Assembly: GCF_017352115.1 (NCBI RefSeq)
Contig: NZ_CP071448.1
Span: 558,001-622,000, forward strand
Direction of reading: 5' to 3'
Length of the DNA: 64,000 bases
From: Flavobacterium endoglycinae
GTDB taxonomy: Bacteria; Bacteroidota; Bacteroidia; Flavobacteriales; Flavobacteriaceae
The notes under the pieces were generated by a model, which saw only the letters and a list, made by a program, of their open reading frames with translations, was not told the origin of the DNA and did not search any database. Position numbers and translations under genes: made by a program. This document shows, piece after piece, positions 18,683 to 28,280 of the stretch (position 1 is its first letter; each line of letters begins with the position of its first letter).

Positions 18683-21229
18683 ATGGATGATAATTTTTCA
18701 CCAAGAGTAAAAGATGTAATTACGTACAGTAAAGAAGAAGCGCTTCGTTTAGGGCACGACTTTATTGGTACCGAACATCTTATGCTGGGAATTTTAAGAG
18801 ATGGTAACGGAAAAGCTATTCATATACTTAATAACCTGGCAGTTGATTTAGACCATTTACGCAGGAAAGTAGAAGTACTGAGTCCAGCAAATCACAGCGT
18901 TGAAATAAACACTGAAAAGAAAAACCTTCATCTTACCCGACAGGCCGAAAGAGCCCTGAAGACCACTTTTCTAGAAGCTAAAGTATTTCAAAGTTCGTCG
19001 ATAAGTACGGCCCATCTGCTACTGTGTATCTTACGAAACGAAAACGATCCCACAACCAAGCTATTGAATAAACTTAAAATAGATTATGACATAGCTAAAG
19101 AACAATATTTAAATATGACGCCAAACGAAGAAGAATTCTTAGAAAACTTACCTAGAAACGAGTCTTACAACGACGATTCAGGACAAGATGACAGTTTAAA
19201 AGAAAGCAGTTTTAATAATCCCGCCAATAAGTCAAACAAAAAATCTAAGACTCCGGTTTTAGATAATTTTGGGAGAGATTTAACAGAAATGGCAGAAGAA
19301 GGAAAACTGGATCCTGTAGTGGGACGCGAGAAAGAAATCGAACGTGTTTCTCAAATCTTAAGCAGAAGAAAAAAGAACAACCCGCTTCTTATTGGAGAGC
19401 CTGGTGTTGGTAAATCTGCTATTGCAGAAGGACTGGCGCTTCGTATCATTCAAAAGAAAGTATCGCGTATTCTTTTCAACAAACGAGTTGTAACTCTTGA
19501 TTTAGCAAGCTTAGTTGCCGGAACTAAATACAGAGGACAATTTGAAGAAAGAATGAAAGCCGTAATGAACGAGCTTGAGAAAAACGACGATATTATTCTT
19601 TTCATCGATGAGATTCATACTATTGTTGGAGCTGGAGGAGCAACAGGTTCACTTGATGCCTCAAACATGTTCAAACCTGCATTAGCAAGAGGTGAAATCC
19701 AATGTATTGGTGCTACTACTCTTGATGAGTACAGACAATATATTGAAAAAGACGGTGCTCTTGAAAGACGTTTCCAAAAAGTAATTGTAGAACCAACTTC
19801 TGTTGAAGAAACAATTGCCATCTTAAATAACGTAAAAGATAAATACGAAGATCATCATAATGTAACCTATACACCAGAAGCTATTGAAGCCTGCGTTAAG
19901 CTTACAGATCGTTATATGTCTGAGCGTTTCTTACCAGACAAAGCAATTGATGCTCTTGACGAAGCTGGATCTCGTGTTCACATTACTAATATTGATGTTC
20001 CAAAACAAATTTTGGATTTAGAGCGTCAATTAGAAGAAGTACGCGAAATGAAGAACATGGTAGTTAAAAAACAAAAATATGAAGAAGCTGCCAAACTTCG
20101 CGATGACGAAAAACGCATCGAAAAAGATCTTGCACTAGCACAAGAACAATGGGAAGAAGATTCTAAAAACAACCGTATTGAAGTTACAGAAGACAATGTA
20201 GCCGATGTTGTTTCGATGATGACTGGAATTCCTGTAAACAGAATTGCACAAACAGAAAGCAACAAACTGGCTCAATTACCAGAATTAATTCAAAATAAAG
20301 TAATTGGTCAAAACGATGCAGTTCTAAAAATTGCACGCTCTATCCAGCGTAACAGAGCCGGACTTAAAGACCCGAATAAGCCAATTGGTTCATTTATTTT
20401 CTTAGGTCAAACTGGTGTTGGTAAAACACAGTTAGCCAAAGTTTTAGCTAAAGAATTATTTGATTCTGAAGATGCTTTAGTTCGTATCGACATGAGCGAA
20501 TACATGGAGAAATTTGCAATCTCTCGTTTAGTGGGGGCGCCTCCAGGATACGTTGGATACGAAGAAGGCGGTCAATTGACTGAGAAAGTTCGTAGAAAAC
20601 CATATTGTGTAGTTCTTTTAGATGAGATCGAAAAAGCACACCCAGACGTATTCAATATGATGCTTCAAGTTTTAGATGATGGATATTTGACTGATAGTTT
20701 AGGTCGTAAAATTGACTTTAAAAATACAATCATTATTATGACATCTAACGTTGGTGCTCGTCAGTTAAAAGACTTCGGACAAGGTGTTGGATTCGGAACT
20801 GCAGCAAGAACTGCTCAGGCAGACGAAAACTCAAAAAGCATCATCGAGAACGCTTTGAAGAAAACTTTTGCTCCTGAATTCTTAAACAGAATTGATGACG
20901 TAATTGTATTTAATGCTCTTGAAAAAGCTGATATTGATTTGATTATTGAAATCGAATTGAAAAAATTATATTCTCGTATTGCTGAGCTAGGTTATAAATT
21001 AAGCCTTACTGATAAAGCGAAAGCATTTATTGCTGAAAAAGGTTTCGACAAGCAATTTGGAGCAAGACCTTTAAAAAGAGCAATCCAGAAATATGTCGAA
21101 GATTTATTAGCTGAAGAAATCATTACTTCGAAAATACATTCAGGTGATGAAATCAGAATGGATTTAAAAGATGATTCACAAGAATTATCGGTAGAAATAC
21201 ATAAAGCTGAAGAGCCGACTAATCAATAA
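18683..21229 (+). CDS. clpC: ClpC AAA+ chaperone/protease ATPase
   Basis: The 848-residue protein has two Clp N-terminal repeats (residues 1-145), a first AAA+ module with Walker A GEPGVGKS (about residue 238), a UVR/coiled M-domain (about 448-480, [20 protein letters not shown]), a second AAA+ module with Walker A GQTGVGKT (about 575), and the C-terminal D2-small domain. The short M-domain distinguishes ClpC from ClpB. The loop VGF at about 702-704 (GQGVGFGT) corresponds to the ClpP-docking tripeptide, so it should feed substrates into ClpP. It is divergent from gyrA across 257 bases and ends at a strong terminator. Confidence 0.95.
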   Translation: MDDNFSPRVKDVITYSKEEALRLGHDFIGTEHLMLGILRDGNGKAIHILNNLAVDLDHLRRKVEVLSPANHSVEINTEKKNLHLTRQAERALKTTFLEAKVFQSSSISTAHLLLCILRNENDPTTKLLNKLKIDYDIAKEQYLNMTPNEEEFLENLPRNESYNDDSGQDDSLKESSFNNPANKSNKKSKTPVLDNFGRDLTEMAEEGKLDPVVGREKEIERVSQILSRRKKNNPLLIGEPGVGKSAIAEGLALRIIQKKVSRILFNKRVVTLDLASLVAGTKYRGQFEERMKAVMNELEKNDDIILFIDEIHTIVGAGGATGSLDASNMFKPALARGEIQCIGATTLDEYRQYIEKDGALERRFQKVIVEPTSVEETIAILNNVKDKYEDHHNVTYTPEAIEACVKLTDRYMSERFLPDKAIDALDEAGSRVHITNIDVPKQILDLERQLEEVREMKNMVVKKQKYEEAAKLRDDEKRIEKDLALAQEQWEEDSKNNRIEVTEDNVADVVSMMTGIPVNRIAQTESNKLAQLPELIQNKVIGQNDAVLKIARSIQRNRAGLKDPNKPIGSFIFLGQTGVGKTQLAKVLAKELFDSEDALVRIDMSEYMEKFAISRLVGAPPGYVGYEEGGQLTEKVRRKPYCVVLLDEIEKAHPDVFNMMLQVLDDGYLTDSLGRKIDFKNTIIIMTSNVGARQLKDFGQGVGFGTAARTAQADENSKSIIENALKKTFAPEFLNRIDDVIVFNALEKADIDLIIEIELKKLYSRIAELGYKLSLTDKAKAFIAEKGFDKQFGARPLKRAIQKYVEDLLAEEIITSKIHSGDEIRMDLKDDSQELSVEIHKAEEPTNQ

Positions 21230-21256
21230 ATTAGTCAAAAATTATAACATAAATAA

Positions 21257-21298
21257 CATGCCCGTTACGTTTTCATAACATAACGGGCATTTTTTTTA
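21257..21298 (+). terminator. Rho-independent terminator after clpC
   Basis: Perfect arms ATGCCCGTTA (21258-21267) and TAACGGGCAT (21281-21290) are followed by seven or more T residues. Confidence 0.92.
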
Positions 21299-21331
21299 AA
21301 TAATTTACTATCTTTAGTAAAAGCAAATAGC

Positions 21332-21339
21332 TATTTTTG
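21332..21339 (+). promoter_or_regulatory. Candidate -7 element for the RimB-RimK fusion gene
   Basis: TATTTTTG matches TAnnTTTG, 30 bases before the ATG at 21370, directly after the clpC terminator. Confidence 0.5.
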
Positions 21340-21369
21340 AATTTAATTCTATAAATAAAAAAACAAAAT

Positions 21370-22737
21370 ATGCTTCAAAACAAAGTCATTTTAGGCAGCG
21401 AAGAATGGTGCTCATTTCCAGAACTAGGAATCCCAACAATCAAGGCTCGTGTGGATTCTGGCGCTAAAACTTCGGCAATGCACGCATTAAACATAGCTCC
21501 TTTTATAAAAAATGATGCCAATTGGGTTAAATTCGATATTAATCCAATTCAGAATAATATTAAAACTATTATTCACTGCGAAGCGCCCTTGGTTGACAAA
21601 AGAATCGTTAAAAGCTCAAGCGGTTTTAGAGAACATCGTTATGTAATCCAGACGCATCTTAAAATTGGAGACGCTAAATGGCCAATCGAAATGACTTTGA
21701 CCAATCGTGACTCAATGGGTTTCAGAATGCTTTTGGGACGCGAAGCTATGAGCGGAAGGGTCTTGGTTGATCCAGAGCAAAAATATCTTCTTGGACAGCC
21801 TTCTCCAGAAACTTTAAAAGAATTATATCAAAACTCAGAAAAAGCTACTACAGGTTTACGAATTGGTCTTTTAGCCAGTAATCCTGAATTGTACAGCAAC
21901 AAACGTATTATGGAAGCCGGCGAAATGCGCGGACATGAAATGCATTTCCTAAACATCAAGGAATGTTATATGAAATTGGACGCCAAGAAACCTGAAATTC
22001 ATTATAGAGGCGGGAAAATCCTAAACCAATTCGATGCTATTATTCCAAGAATTCGTCCGAGTATTACTTTTTACGGCTGTGCTTTAACACGTCAATTCGA
22101 AGCTTTAAAGGTATTCTGTTTAAATTCTGCTTCCGCAATTACACAATCTCGAGACAAATTATATTCATTACAATTACTTTTAAACAGCGGAATTGATATT
22201 CCAACCACTGGTTTTGCCAATTCTCCGCTTGATACTGACAACTTAATCAAAATGGTGGGCGGTTCTCCCCTTATTGTAAAATTATTAGAAGGAACACAAG
22301 GAAAAGGGGTTGTTTTAGCCGAAACCAAAAAAGCTGCAGAAAGTGTTATTAATGCTTTCAAAAGTTTAAATGCCAATATCTTAGTTCAGGAATTTATTAA
22401 AGAAGCCAACGGAAAAGATATTCGGTGCTTTGTTATCGATGGAAAAGTTGTAGCCGCAATTCAGCGCGAAGCCATGCCTGGCGAATTTAGAGCAAACATT
22501 CACCTCGGAGGAACGGCTTCTGTAATCAAAGTAACTCCTGAAGAAAAAAAGATCGCTATAAAAGCCGCAAAAGCAATGGATTTAAAAGTGGCTGGTGTCG
22601 ATATTATTCGCTCTTCAAAAGGACCTTTATTGTTAGAAGTAAACTCTTCTCCAGGTTTAGAAGGAATTGAAGGCGCAACCAATAAAGATGTCGCTGGAGA
22701 AATGATTAAAGCAATTGAAAAGAATTTTAAATTGTAA
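21370..22737 (+). CDS. Retropepsin-like (RimB type) and RimK-like ATP-grasp fusion protein
   Basis: The 455 residues join two domains. Residues 1-140 form a retropepsin-like domain of the family once called ATP-dependent zinc protease (DUF785/RimB), with the catalytic DSG motif at 29-31 ([11 protein letters not shown]) and the second strand [14 protein letters not shown]. From about 158 to the end is a RimK-type ATP-grasp ligase: [31 protein letters not shown] and the metal-binding [15 protein letters not shown]. RimK adds glutamates to ribosomal protein S6 or other targets. A protease-ligase fusion suggests one protein that adds and trims the tail; this is inference. It has its own candidate promoter and a terminator. 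Confidence 0.88.
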   Translation: MLQNKVILGSEEWCSFPELGIPTIKARVDSGAKTSAMHALNIAPFIKNDANWVKFDINPIQNNIKTIIHCEAPLVDKRIVKSSSGFREHRYVIQTHLKIGDAKWPIEMTLTNRDSMGFRMLLGREAMSGRVLVDPEQKYLLGQPSPETLKELYQNSEKATTGLRIGLLASNPELYSNKRIMEAGEMRGHEMHFLNIKECYMKLDAKKPEIHYRGGKILNQFDAIIPRIRPSITFYGCALTRQFEALKVFCLNSASAITQSRDKLYSLQLLLNSGIDIPTTGFANSPLDTDNLIKMVGGSPLIVKLLEGTQGKGVVLAETKKAAESVINAFKSLNANILVQEFIKEANGKDIRCFVIDGKVVAAIQREAMPGEFRANIHLGGTASVIKVTPEEKKIAIKAAKAMDLKVAGVDIIRSSKGPLLLEVNSSPGLEGIEGATNKDVAGEMIKAIEKNFKL

Positions 22738-22777
22738 TTAAGTTCATTAAAACTTCATTACTCCTAAATAATTTAGC

Positions 22778-22816
22778 AGCTTTGTCGAAGTTTAAAACTT
22801 TGACAAAGCTTTTTTA
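22778..22816 (+). terminator. Rho-independent terminator after the RimB-RimK gene
   Basis: Outer arms AGCTTTGTC and GACAAAGCT enclose inner arms AAGTTT and AAACTT; six T residues follow. Confidence 0.85.
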
Positions 22817-22838
22817 TTTAACTTTAAAATAAAAAAAC

Positions 22839-23357
22839 ATGGTTTTTCCTTATCTTGATATTATTTTAAGAAGCATCGCTGTTTATTTCTTCATGACAAT
22901 TGCATTACGTGTATTTGGCAAAAAAGAACTTTCCCAATTAAATACTGCCGATGTAATCCTAATTTTATTAATCAGCAACGCTGTTCAAAATGCTATGGTT
23001 GGTCCTGATACGAGCTTGTCAGGAGGTTTAATTGCTGCTTTGGTTTTATTTATTGTCAATTATATCATCAAAAAGCTGACTCACAAATACAAAATCGTTG
23101 GGAATTTATTATTAGACAAGCCACAAATTCTTATTCACGATGGAAAATTGGATTTTAAAGCTTTAAGCAAACTTGATATTTCGGATGAAGAATTAAAAGA
23201 AGCCATGAGAGAACATGGTATAGAATTTTTCAAAAACGTAAAATTAGCCATGCTGGAAATCGACGGAACAATCAGTATTATTTCTGAAGATCAGGAAAAA
23301 CTAAAACAAACCCATTATAAACGCAGACATAATCGCAAGAACCTTCAAAAATTTTAA
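22839..23357 (+). CDS. DUF421 (YetF family) membrane protein
   Basis: The 172-residue protein has three hydrophobic segments in its first 85 residues, with the family signature RVFGKKELSQLNTADVILIL, and a cytoplasmic C-terminal domain (HDGKLDFKALSKLDISDEEL, then the VKLAMLEIDGTISII strand). This is the layout of the DUF421/YetF family, whose role is not firmly known. It is somewhat shorter than Bacillus members. The terminator upstream implies its own promoter, but only 22 bases separate that terminator from the ATG, so readthrough is possible. Confidence 0.85.
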   Translation: MVFPYLDIILRSIAVYFFMTIALRVFGKKELSQLNTADVILILLISNAVQNAMVGPDTSLSGGLIAALVLFIVNYIIKKLTHKYKIVGNLLLDKPQILIHDGKLDFKALSKLDISDEELKEAMREHGIEFFKNVKLAMLEIDGTISIISEDQEKLKQTHYKRRHNRKNLQKF

Positions 23358-23370
23358 TTAAAAGGCACAA

Positions 23371-23406
23371 AAAAAGACCAAATTTAAATGAATTAGGTCT
23401 TTTCTT
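23371..23406. terminator. Bidirectional terminator between DUF421 and lipoprotein genes
   Basis: Arms AAAGACCtAATT-like (AAAGACCAAATT and AATTAGGTCTTT, one offset) lie between convergent genes with A and T tracts on either side. Confidence 0.75.
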
Positions 23407-23419
23407 TTTGATTCTATTA

Positions 23420-23923
23420 TTACTTATTAGGAATTTCAGATTTCCCATAAAATGGCAGTATCAATCTGTTATCTGCAAATTTACCAGACAAATTAGATTC
23501 AACAGGTGTCTTCACTAATAATGTATTGTATTTCCCCTCCACATCAATGTAAATTTTCTTAGTATTAAAATAATCTACAGCTTTTAAACAGTCTTCAACA
23601 GCAAATAACAATTCTTTTCTAGAAGATTTTTCAATACCTTTCATATCTTCAACTTTAACAATAATCAGAATGGTATCGTTTTTTTCTTTTGAATAATATT
23701 TAAGTTTATCCGTTTCAATCCCTGTTAAGGTTTTAATTACACATCCTTTAAGAAAATACGAAATTGAATCTGCTTTTTGATCTGGAGCATCTGTAACCTT
23801 TTTTTGATCTTCTCTTAAATAAACTTTTCTTTTATCATCAGGTTTACCATCACATGAATAAAAAGTAATACTCGTAAATGCTACAGCAATTATCGCCGCT
23901 AAATAACCATTAAATCCTTGCAC
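23420..23923 (-). CDS. Small lipoprotein of unknown function
   Basis: The 167-residue product starts with a hydrophobic segment ending TFYSCDGKPDDK, a plausible lipobox with Cys24, then a charged linker and a compact domain rich in Lys, Asp and aromatic residues (VKVEDMKGIEKSSRKELLFA). I recognise no family. It stands alone between two terminators. A role in the cell envelope is inferred only from the signal. Confidence 0.6.
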   Translation of the reverse strand: MQGFNGYLAAIIAVAFTSITFYSCDGKPDDKRKVYLREDQKKVTDAPDQKADSISYFLKGCVIKTLTGIETDKLKYYSKEKNDTILIIVKVEDMKGIEKSSRKELLFAVEDCLKAVDYFNTKKIYIDVEGKYNTLLVKTPVESNLSGKFADNRLILPFYGKSEIPNK

Positions 23924-24060
23924 TGTATTTTATTTTAAATTAAACTTTTGAACCAAAAAATATTGTTTATTTTTTTTGCAAAGGTCTTCTGATTTTACTT
24001 TAAAAATATCCCCTAAAAGTTTTTAAAGTTTCATTTTAAGACAATTTATAACGTAAAAAC

Positions 24061-24098
24061 AAAAAAGCTGATTTCAAATTGAAACCAGCTTTTTTTAT
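24061..24098 (-). terminator. Terminator after the phosphate transporter operon
   Basis: AAAAAGCTGaTTTC and GAAAcCAGCTTTTT form a 14-base stem with one mismatch, just beyond the stop of the transporter gene on the minus strand. Confidence 0.8.
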
Positions 24099-24142
24099 AT
24101 TGATAAATGCGACTTAATCTCACATTCCGCAAAAATCATTTT

Positions 24143-25474
24143 CTAAATAAATACACTTAAAACAAAGTATACTAAACCTGCTAAAATAGCCGAAATAGGA
24201 ATAGTTAAGATCCAAGCCCAGATTAAACTTACAGTAACTCCCCATCTTACGGCAGATACACGTTTTGTTAATCCAACTCCAATAATAGAACCTGTAATTG
24301 TATGCGTGGTACTTACTGGAATTTTTAAATGTTCAGTAAAATAAAGCGTTAAAGCACCTGCAGTTTCTGCTGCAACCCCTTCAAACGAACTTACTTTTGT
24401 GATTTTAGAACCCATTGTTTTCACAATTTTCCATCCACCACTCAAAGTTCCAGCTGCAATTGCAGAATAACAAGCTAATGGAATCCAGCTTGGCATTACT
24501 CCTTTTATACCTAAATCATCATTTGGAAGCACAACATCCAGCCAAGCATCCATATGAACTCCTGGATTTGTATTAATATACACTGCTACAGCAGCAGCAA
24601 TGATACCCATTACTTTTTGAGAATCATTACCTCCATGACCTAAACTAAATGCCGCAGAAGATAGTAACTGCATTTTCTTTAAAGCAGCATCAGCTTGATG
24701 TAGATTTAAACTGCTGAATATTAAACAAAATCCGCTTACTGTCAAGATAATAAAGGCTACTAAAAACCATTTAATATTATGAGCTTCAAAAGCAACACTC
24801 CAGAAATGAGAATCAAATCTTGGTTTTTCTATCTTATCATAAGGCACCATTTGATAGTATACAAACACAATTGTAGCTATCATTAAAACTGCAGTAAAGA
24901 TTTTTGGTCCAATTGTTTTACGAGAAGCATTTAAAAGCCAGATCGAAATTAAATAAGATGCTAATGCTCCCAATAATGGTGCTAAAACAATAAATGCAAT
25001 AATAATCAAAACTCCCGAAGGCATGGCTCCATCTTTTCCTGCTTTATACCAGCTTACGATTTCGTACCAATAGTGCGTTGTCCCGTCTTCTCCAACATAA
25101 CCAGAGAAACCATGAACCGCAATAGCATGTGCTACAGCCGCTCCAGCAAAACCTCCAATAAGTGTATGTGAAGAACTTGAAGGAATTCCTAACCACCAAG
25201 TCAATAAGTTCCAACAGATTGCGGCTATAACTCCGGCAAGAATTACTACTAGGTTAATTTCCATCGTATGTGCAGTTTTTGCAACTGTATCTGCTACACC
25301 AAATCCGAAAACCCAATAAGCAAGGAAGTTAAAAAACGCTGCCCAGACTACCGCCTGAAAAGGTGTCAAGACCTTTGTGGCAACCACTGTCGCAATAGCA
25401 TTTGCTGCATCATGAAAACCATTGATGTAATCAAAAATTAAAGCTAATACTATAATTAATATAAGTATCGTCAT
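24143..25474 (-). CDS. Inorganic phosphate transporter, Pit family
   Basis: The 443-residue protein has about ten hydrophobic segments and both duplicated Pit signatures: DYINGFHDAANAIATVVATK near the N-terminus and HLKIPVSTTHTITGSIIGVG near the C-terminus. A central hydrophilic stretch ADAALKKMQLLSSAAFSLGHG precedes the conserved GGNDSQKVMG. Pit proteins move metal-phosphate with protons or sodium across the inner membrane. The DUF47 gene ends 30 bases upstream on the same strand, a frequent pairing in which the DUF47 protein acts as an accessory or regulator. Sodium or proton coupling cannot be told. Confidence 0.93.
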   Translation of the reverse strand: MTILILIIVLALIFDYINGFHDAANAIATVVATKVLTPFQAVVWAAFFNFLAYWVFGFGVADTVAKTAHTMEINLVVILAGVIAAICWNLLTWWLGIPSSSSHTLIGGFAGAAVAHAIAVHGFSGYVGEDGTTHYWYEIVSWYKAGKDGAMPSGVLIIIAFIVLAPLLGALASYLISIWLLNASRKTIGPKIFTAVLMIATIVFVYYQMVPYDKIEKPRFDSHFWSVAFEAHNIKWFLVAFIILTVSGFCLIFSSLNLHQADAALKKMQLLSSAAFSLGHGGNDSQKVMGIIAAAVAVYINTNPGVHMDAWLDVVLPNDDLGIKGVMPSWIPLACYSAIAAGTLSGGWKIVKTMGSKITKVSSFEGVAAETAGALTLYFTEHLKIPVSTTHTITGSIIGVGLTKRVSAVRWGVTVSLIWAWILTIPISAILAGLVYFVLSVFI

Positions 25475-25504
25475 AAAATTATAACTTCAGATTGAAAAAT
25501 TGAA

Positions 25505-26149
25505 TTAAGAATGTTTTACAGAAATAGATTCCAGTATGTTCGCAACACTCTTACATTTATCTGTTGCTGATTCTAAAACAGATAACACTTCTTTATATTT
25601 AATAATATTTTTAGCATCTGTTTCGTTTTCAAAAATTTCAAAAACTGCTTTGTTATATACGTTATCAGATTTGTTTTCCAGCTTGTTAATTCTGGCACAC
25701 GCATCTTTTATAATTTTAAAATTCTTTAAGTTTCTCAACTCTTTTACAGCACTGTCGATATTTTGGCAAGCTTCAAGGTTGATTTCTGTCATCTTTCTGA
25801 TCGATTTTGTAATCTTATCAACTTGATACAATCTCATTCGGCTTGCAGCACCGTGAAGGTAATCTGCAACGTTATCAATAGAAGTAATTAATGTATGAAT
25901 ATCCTCTCTATCAAATGGAGTAATGAAGTTTCTGCTTAACTCAAGGTTAGTCTGACGAGTAATATCTTCTCCTTTTTGTTCTAATTCGTCAATCTTTTGA
26001 AAAAGAATTTCTCTTTCTTTTAATGGAAGGTTTACAGCTTCATGTAAGTTAGAAGCTAACTCAATTAAATTGCTTGAAGCCTCTTCAAAAAGTGGAAAGA
26101 ATTTCTTGTCTTTCGGCACTAAAAATTGGAAAATACTGTTTATTGACAT
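25505..26149 (-). CDS. DUF47 (PhoU-like) accessory protein of Pit transporter
   Basis: The 214-residue all-helical protein has the DUF47 pattern: NLIELASNLHEAVN, DELEQKGEDITRQTNLELSR, then FITPFDREDIHTLITSIDNV, and a second metal-type motif with EKVLSVLESATDKCKSVAN. DUF47 proteins resemble PhoU and are found next to Pit genes, where they are needed for or limit phosphate uptake. It begins the two-gene operon and has a candidate promoter 20 bases upstream of its start. It is probably cytoplasmic and membrane-associated through the transporter. Confidence 0.9.
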   Translation of the reverse strand: MSINSIFQFLVPKDKKFFPLFEEASSNLIELASNLHEAVNLPLKEREILFQKIDELEQKGEDITRQTNLELSRNFITPFDREDIHTLITSIDNVADYLHGAASRMRLYQVDKITKSIRKMTEINLEACQNIDSAVKELRNLKNFKIIKDACARINKLENKSDNVYNKAVFEIFENETDAKNIIKYKEVLSVLESATDKCKSVANILESISVKHS

Positions 26150-26168
26150 TTTTATATTTTTGATAGTG

Positions 26169-26196
26169 CAAAATTACTTCCATTAATACTTTACAA
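26169..26196 (-). promoter_or_regulatory. Candidate promoter of the DUF47-Pit operon
   Basis: On the minus strand TAATTTTG (26169-26176) matches TAnnTTTG, with a TTG (26194-26196) 17 bases upstream. The start codon lies 20 bases downstream of the -7 box. Confidence 0.6.
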
Positions 26197-26198
26197 TG

Positions 26199-27713
26199 TT
26201 AAGCCATTGTTAACAAATCGTTTTCTATTTGAAAACTCTTAAGGAACAATACGGTGTTTTCTATGTCATTATGTAAGATTCTGTCTTCCTTTACCAAAGG
26301 CACAACTTCTCTATAACTGCTTAAAAACATTTCGATGAAATCGCTTGATTTTAGAGGTTCTCTATACGCAATAGCCTGCGAAGCATTTAACAATTCGATT
26401 GCTAAAATACGTTCTATATTATCTAAAATTCGTAAGGCTTTTGTAGCGCCATTTGCTCCCATACTCACATGATCTTCTTGACCGTTGCTTGAAACAATAC
26501 TGTCAATACTTGCCGGAGTTGCCAATTGTTTATTCTGGCTGGCAATACTTGCTGCGGTATACTGCGGTATCATAAATCCTGAATTTAATCCCGGATTATC
26601 AACCAAAAATGCTGGAAGATTTCGAAGTCCAGAAATTAACTGATACGTTCTTCTTTCAGAAATACTTCCCAATTCTGCCAAAGCAATTGCCAGAAAATCT
26701 AAAGCTAGAGCTAAAGGTTGTCCATGGAAGTTTCCTCCAGAAATAATCTGATCGGCTTCAATAAAGATATTTGGATTATCAGTAACTGAATTAATTTCTG
26801 TTTTGAATACTTTGCGAACATAATCGATCGCATCTTTTGAAGCGCCATGAACCTGAGGCATACAACGGAAAGAATACGGATCTTGAACGTGTTTCTTTTC
26901 CTGAGCAATAATTTCGCTTCCGTCTAAGAATTCAGTAATTCTTTGAGCCGTTACAATTTGTCCTTTGTGCGGACGTATATAATGTATCAATTCATTAAAA
27001 GGTTCAATTCTTCCATCAAAACCTTCTAGAGAAATAGTTCCAATTAAATCTGCTAAATACGAATATTTATAGGCTTTTATTAAAATATGCGCTCCGTAAG
27101 CACTCATAAACTGCGTTCCGTTTAAGAGAGCCAAACCTTCTTTTGACTGTAAAACAATTGGTTCCCAATTAAAATGTTTTAAAACTTCGGCAGAAGCCAT
27201 TTTTTTTCCTTCAAAAAGAACCACTCCCTCACCTATTAATGGTAAAGATAAATGAGCCAAAGGCGCTAAATCACCAGAAGCCCCAAGCGACCCTTGAGTA
27301 TATATTACAGGTAGAATATCGTTATTATAGAAATCTACTAAACGTTCTAGAGTTTTTAACTGTACACCAGAATGTCCGTAGCTTAAAGATTGTATTTTAA
27401 GCAAAAGCATCATTTTTACAATCTCGGCAGGAACTTCTTCTCCCGTTCCGCAGGCATGAGATTTTACTAAATTCTCCTGAAGTTTCGATAAGTTTTCATT
27501 AGAGATTTTCACGCTGTAAAGAGAGCCAAAACCAGTATTGATTCCATAAATTGGCGCTGTATGCGATGCCATTTTTTTATCCAAATAATCACGGCACTTT
27601 TGAACATTTACTTTTGCTTCTTCTGATAATTCCAGCGTTTTATTAAAGCTTAAAATTTCGTGTAATGTTTCTAAAGTAATGGTTTCAGTACTTATATAAT
27701 GGACTTCTCTCAT
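26199..27713 (-). CDS. hutH: Histidine ammonia-lyase
   Basis: The 504-residue protein belongs to the MIO-dependent aromatic ammonia-lyases. The self-cyclising Ala145-Ser146-Gly147 is in GSLGASGDLAPLAH, the catalytic Tyr56 in PIYGINTGFG. The selectivity loop reads VKSHACGTG with the Ser-His pair typical of histidine lyases rather than the residues of tyrosine or phenylalanine lyases. It deaminates histidine to urocanate, the first step of histidine breakdown. No hutU, hutI or hutG is adjacent, so the pathway must be completed elsewhere. It is divergent from the thr operon. The start at 27713 places the conserved first strand correctly. Confidence 0.87.
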   Translation of the reverse strand: MREVHYISTETITLETLHEILSFNKTLELSEEAKVNVQKCRDYLDKKMASHTAPIYGINTGFGSLYSVKISNENLSKLQENLVKSHACGTGEEVPAEIVKMMLLLKIQSLSYGHSGVQLKTLERLVDFYNNDILPVIYTQGSLGASGDLAPLAHLSLPLIGEGVVLFEGKKMASAEVLKHFNWEPIVLQSKEGLALLNGTQFMSAYGAHILIKAYKYSYLADLIGTISLEGFDGRIEPFNELIHYIRPHKGQIVTAQRITEFLDGSEIIAQEKKHVQDPYSFRCMPQVHGASKDAIDYVRKVFKTEINSVTDNPNIFIEADQIISGGNFHGQPLALALDFLAIALAELGSISERRTYQLISGLRNLPAFLVDNPGLNSGFMIPQYTAASIASQNKQLATPASIDSIVSSNGQEDHVSMGANGATKALRILDNIERILAIELLNASQAIAYREPLKSSDFIEMFLSSYREVVPLVKEDRILHNDIENTVLFLKSFQIENDLLTMA

Positions 27714-28046
27714 GATGATTTGAAATTTAAAACGTCAAAATTCAACAAATCAACATTAAAAAGCAACATTTTATCACAATAATTAAAATTTCTTCACATG
27801 TCATTCGTAAGGATTATGTATTTGTCAATCCTAAAAATGCAGATTTTTACAGTTTAAAAATCATTTTTCTCTTTAAAATCAAACCTTTGTCTCATAAAAA
27901 CGATGCATTATATAATCTGAAATATATTAAAACAGCAACTTAACATATTTAATTTTAACAAAAACTCAATATTGAATAATTGAGATTTGAATTATTAAAA
28001 TATTCGTAAAAAGGCTTTTTAAGTTTTTAACTTTTACAAAAAGCTG

Positions 28047-28054
28047 TACTTTTG
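28047..28054 (+). promoter_or_regulatory. Candidate -7 element of the thr operon leader
   Basis: TACTTTTG matches TAnnTTTG and ends 11 bases before the leader peptide ATG at 28066, so the leader mRNA would have a very short 5' end. No clear TTG lies at the -33 position. The rest of the 352-base gap from hutH (27714-28065) is AT-rich with no gene. Confidence 0.55.
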
Positions 28055-28065
28055 AAAAATCAAAA

Positions 28066-28170
28066 ATGAAAAGTAACAGCATAAAATATCAATCTACAAC
28101 TATTACAACTCAAACAGGAGTTGCAATTGCTGCTACCACAATTTCTACTACAACAACTACTACCCCTTAG
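28066..28170 (+). CDS. Threonine/isoleucine-rich leader peptide of the thr operon
   Basis: This 34-codon reading frame lies 110 bases upstream of thrA. It encodes 13 threonines and 4 isoleucines, with six consecutive Thr codons (28147-28164) just before Pro and the TAG stop. This is the composition of the enterobacterial thrL peptide, where ribosome stalling at Thr and Ile codons controls transcription into thrABC. The stop codon lies inside a small hairpin (TACCCC-TTA-GGGGTA, 28161-28175) followed by a short T run, so translation of the Thr codons and folding of the hairpin are tied together. The coding call rests on composition, position and the promoter-like box; the mechanism is inferred. 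Confidence 0.8.
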   Translation: MKSNSIKYQSTTITTQTGVAIAATTISTTTTTTP

Positions 28171-28184
28171 GGGTATACATTTTT
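28161..28184 (+). promoter_or_regulatory. Candidate attenuator hairpin in the thr leader
   Basis: Perfect arms TACCCC (28161-28166) and GGGGTA (28170-28175) around a three-base loop, then TACATTTTTA. It overlaps the end and stop of the leader peptide. A second, weak possibility is GGTATA pairing with TATAC at about 28205, before TTTTTT at 28209-28214. Which of these terminates transcription cannot be decided by eye. Confidence 0.5.
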
Positions 28185-28280
28185 ACATATAATCCAGTTT
28201 GTCTATACTTTTTTCGCAAAAGAAGAAAGGTAATGGATACATGAAAACTATTGCATTCTAAGAAAATAAAAATATCAAAA

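Noticed and set aside
26199..27713. Tyrosine ammonia-lyase as an alternative to histidine ammonia-lyase
   Set aside because: The selectivity loop VKSHACGTG and the flanking LAPLAHLSL fit histidine lyases; flavobacterial tyrosine lyases differ in these stretches as I recall them.
27714..28046. Possible small RNA or further gene in the hutH-thr gap
   Set aside because: No reading frame of note, no paired hairpin with T run other than AAAAAGGCTTTTT, which is too weak.
28241..28261. Very short frame ATG AAA ACT ATT GCA TTC TAA just before thrA
   Set aside because: Six codons only, with one Thr and one Ile; the upstream 34-codon frame explains the region better and this is probably chance.
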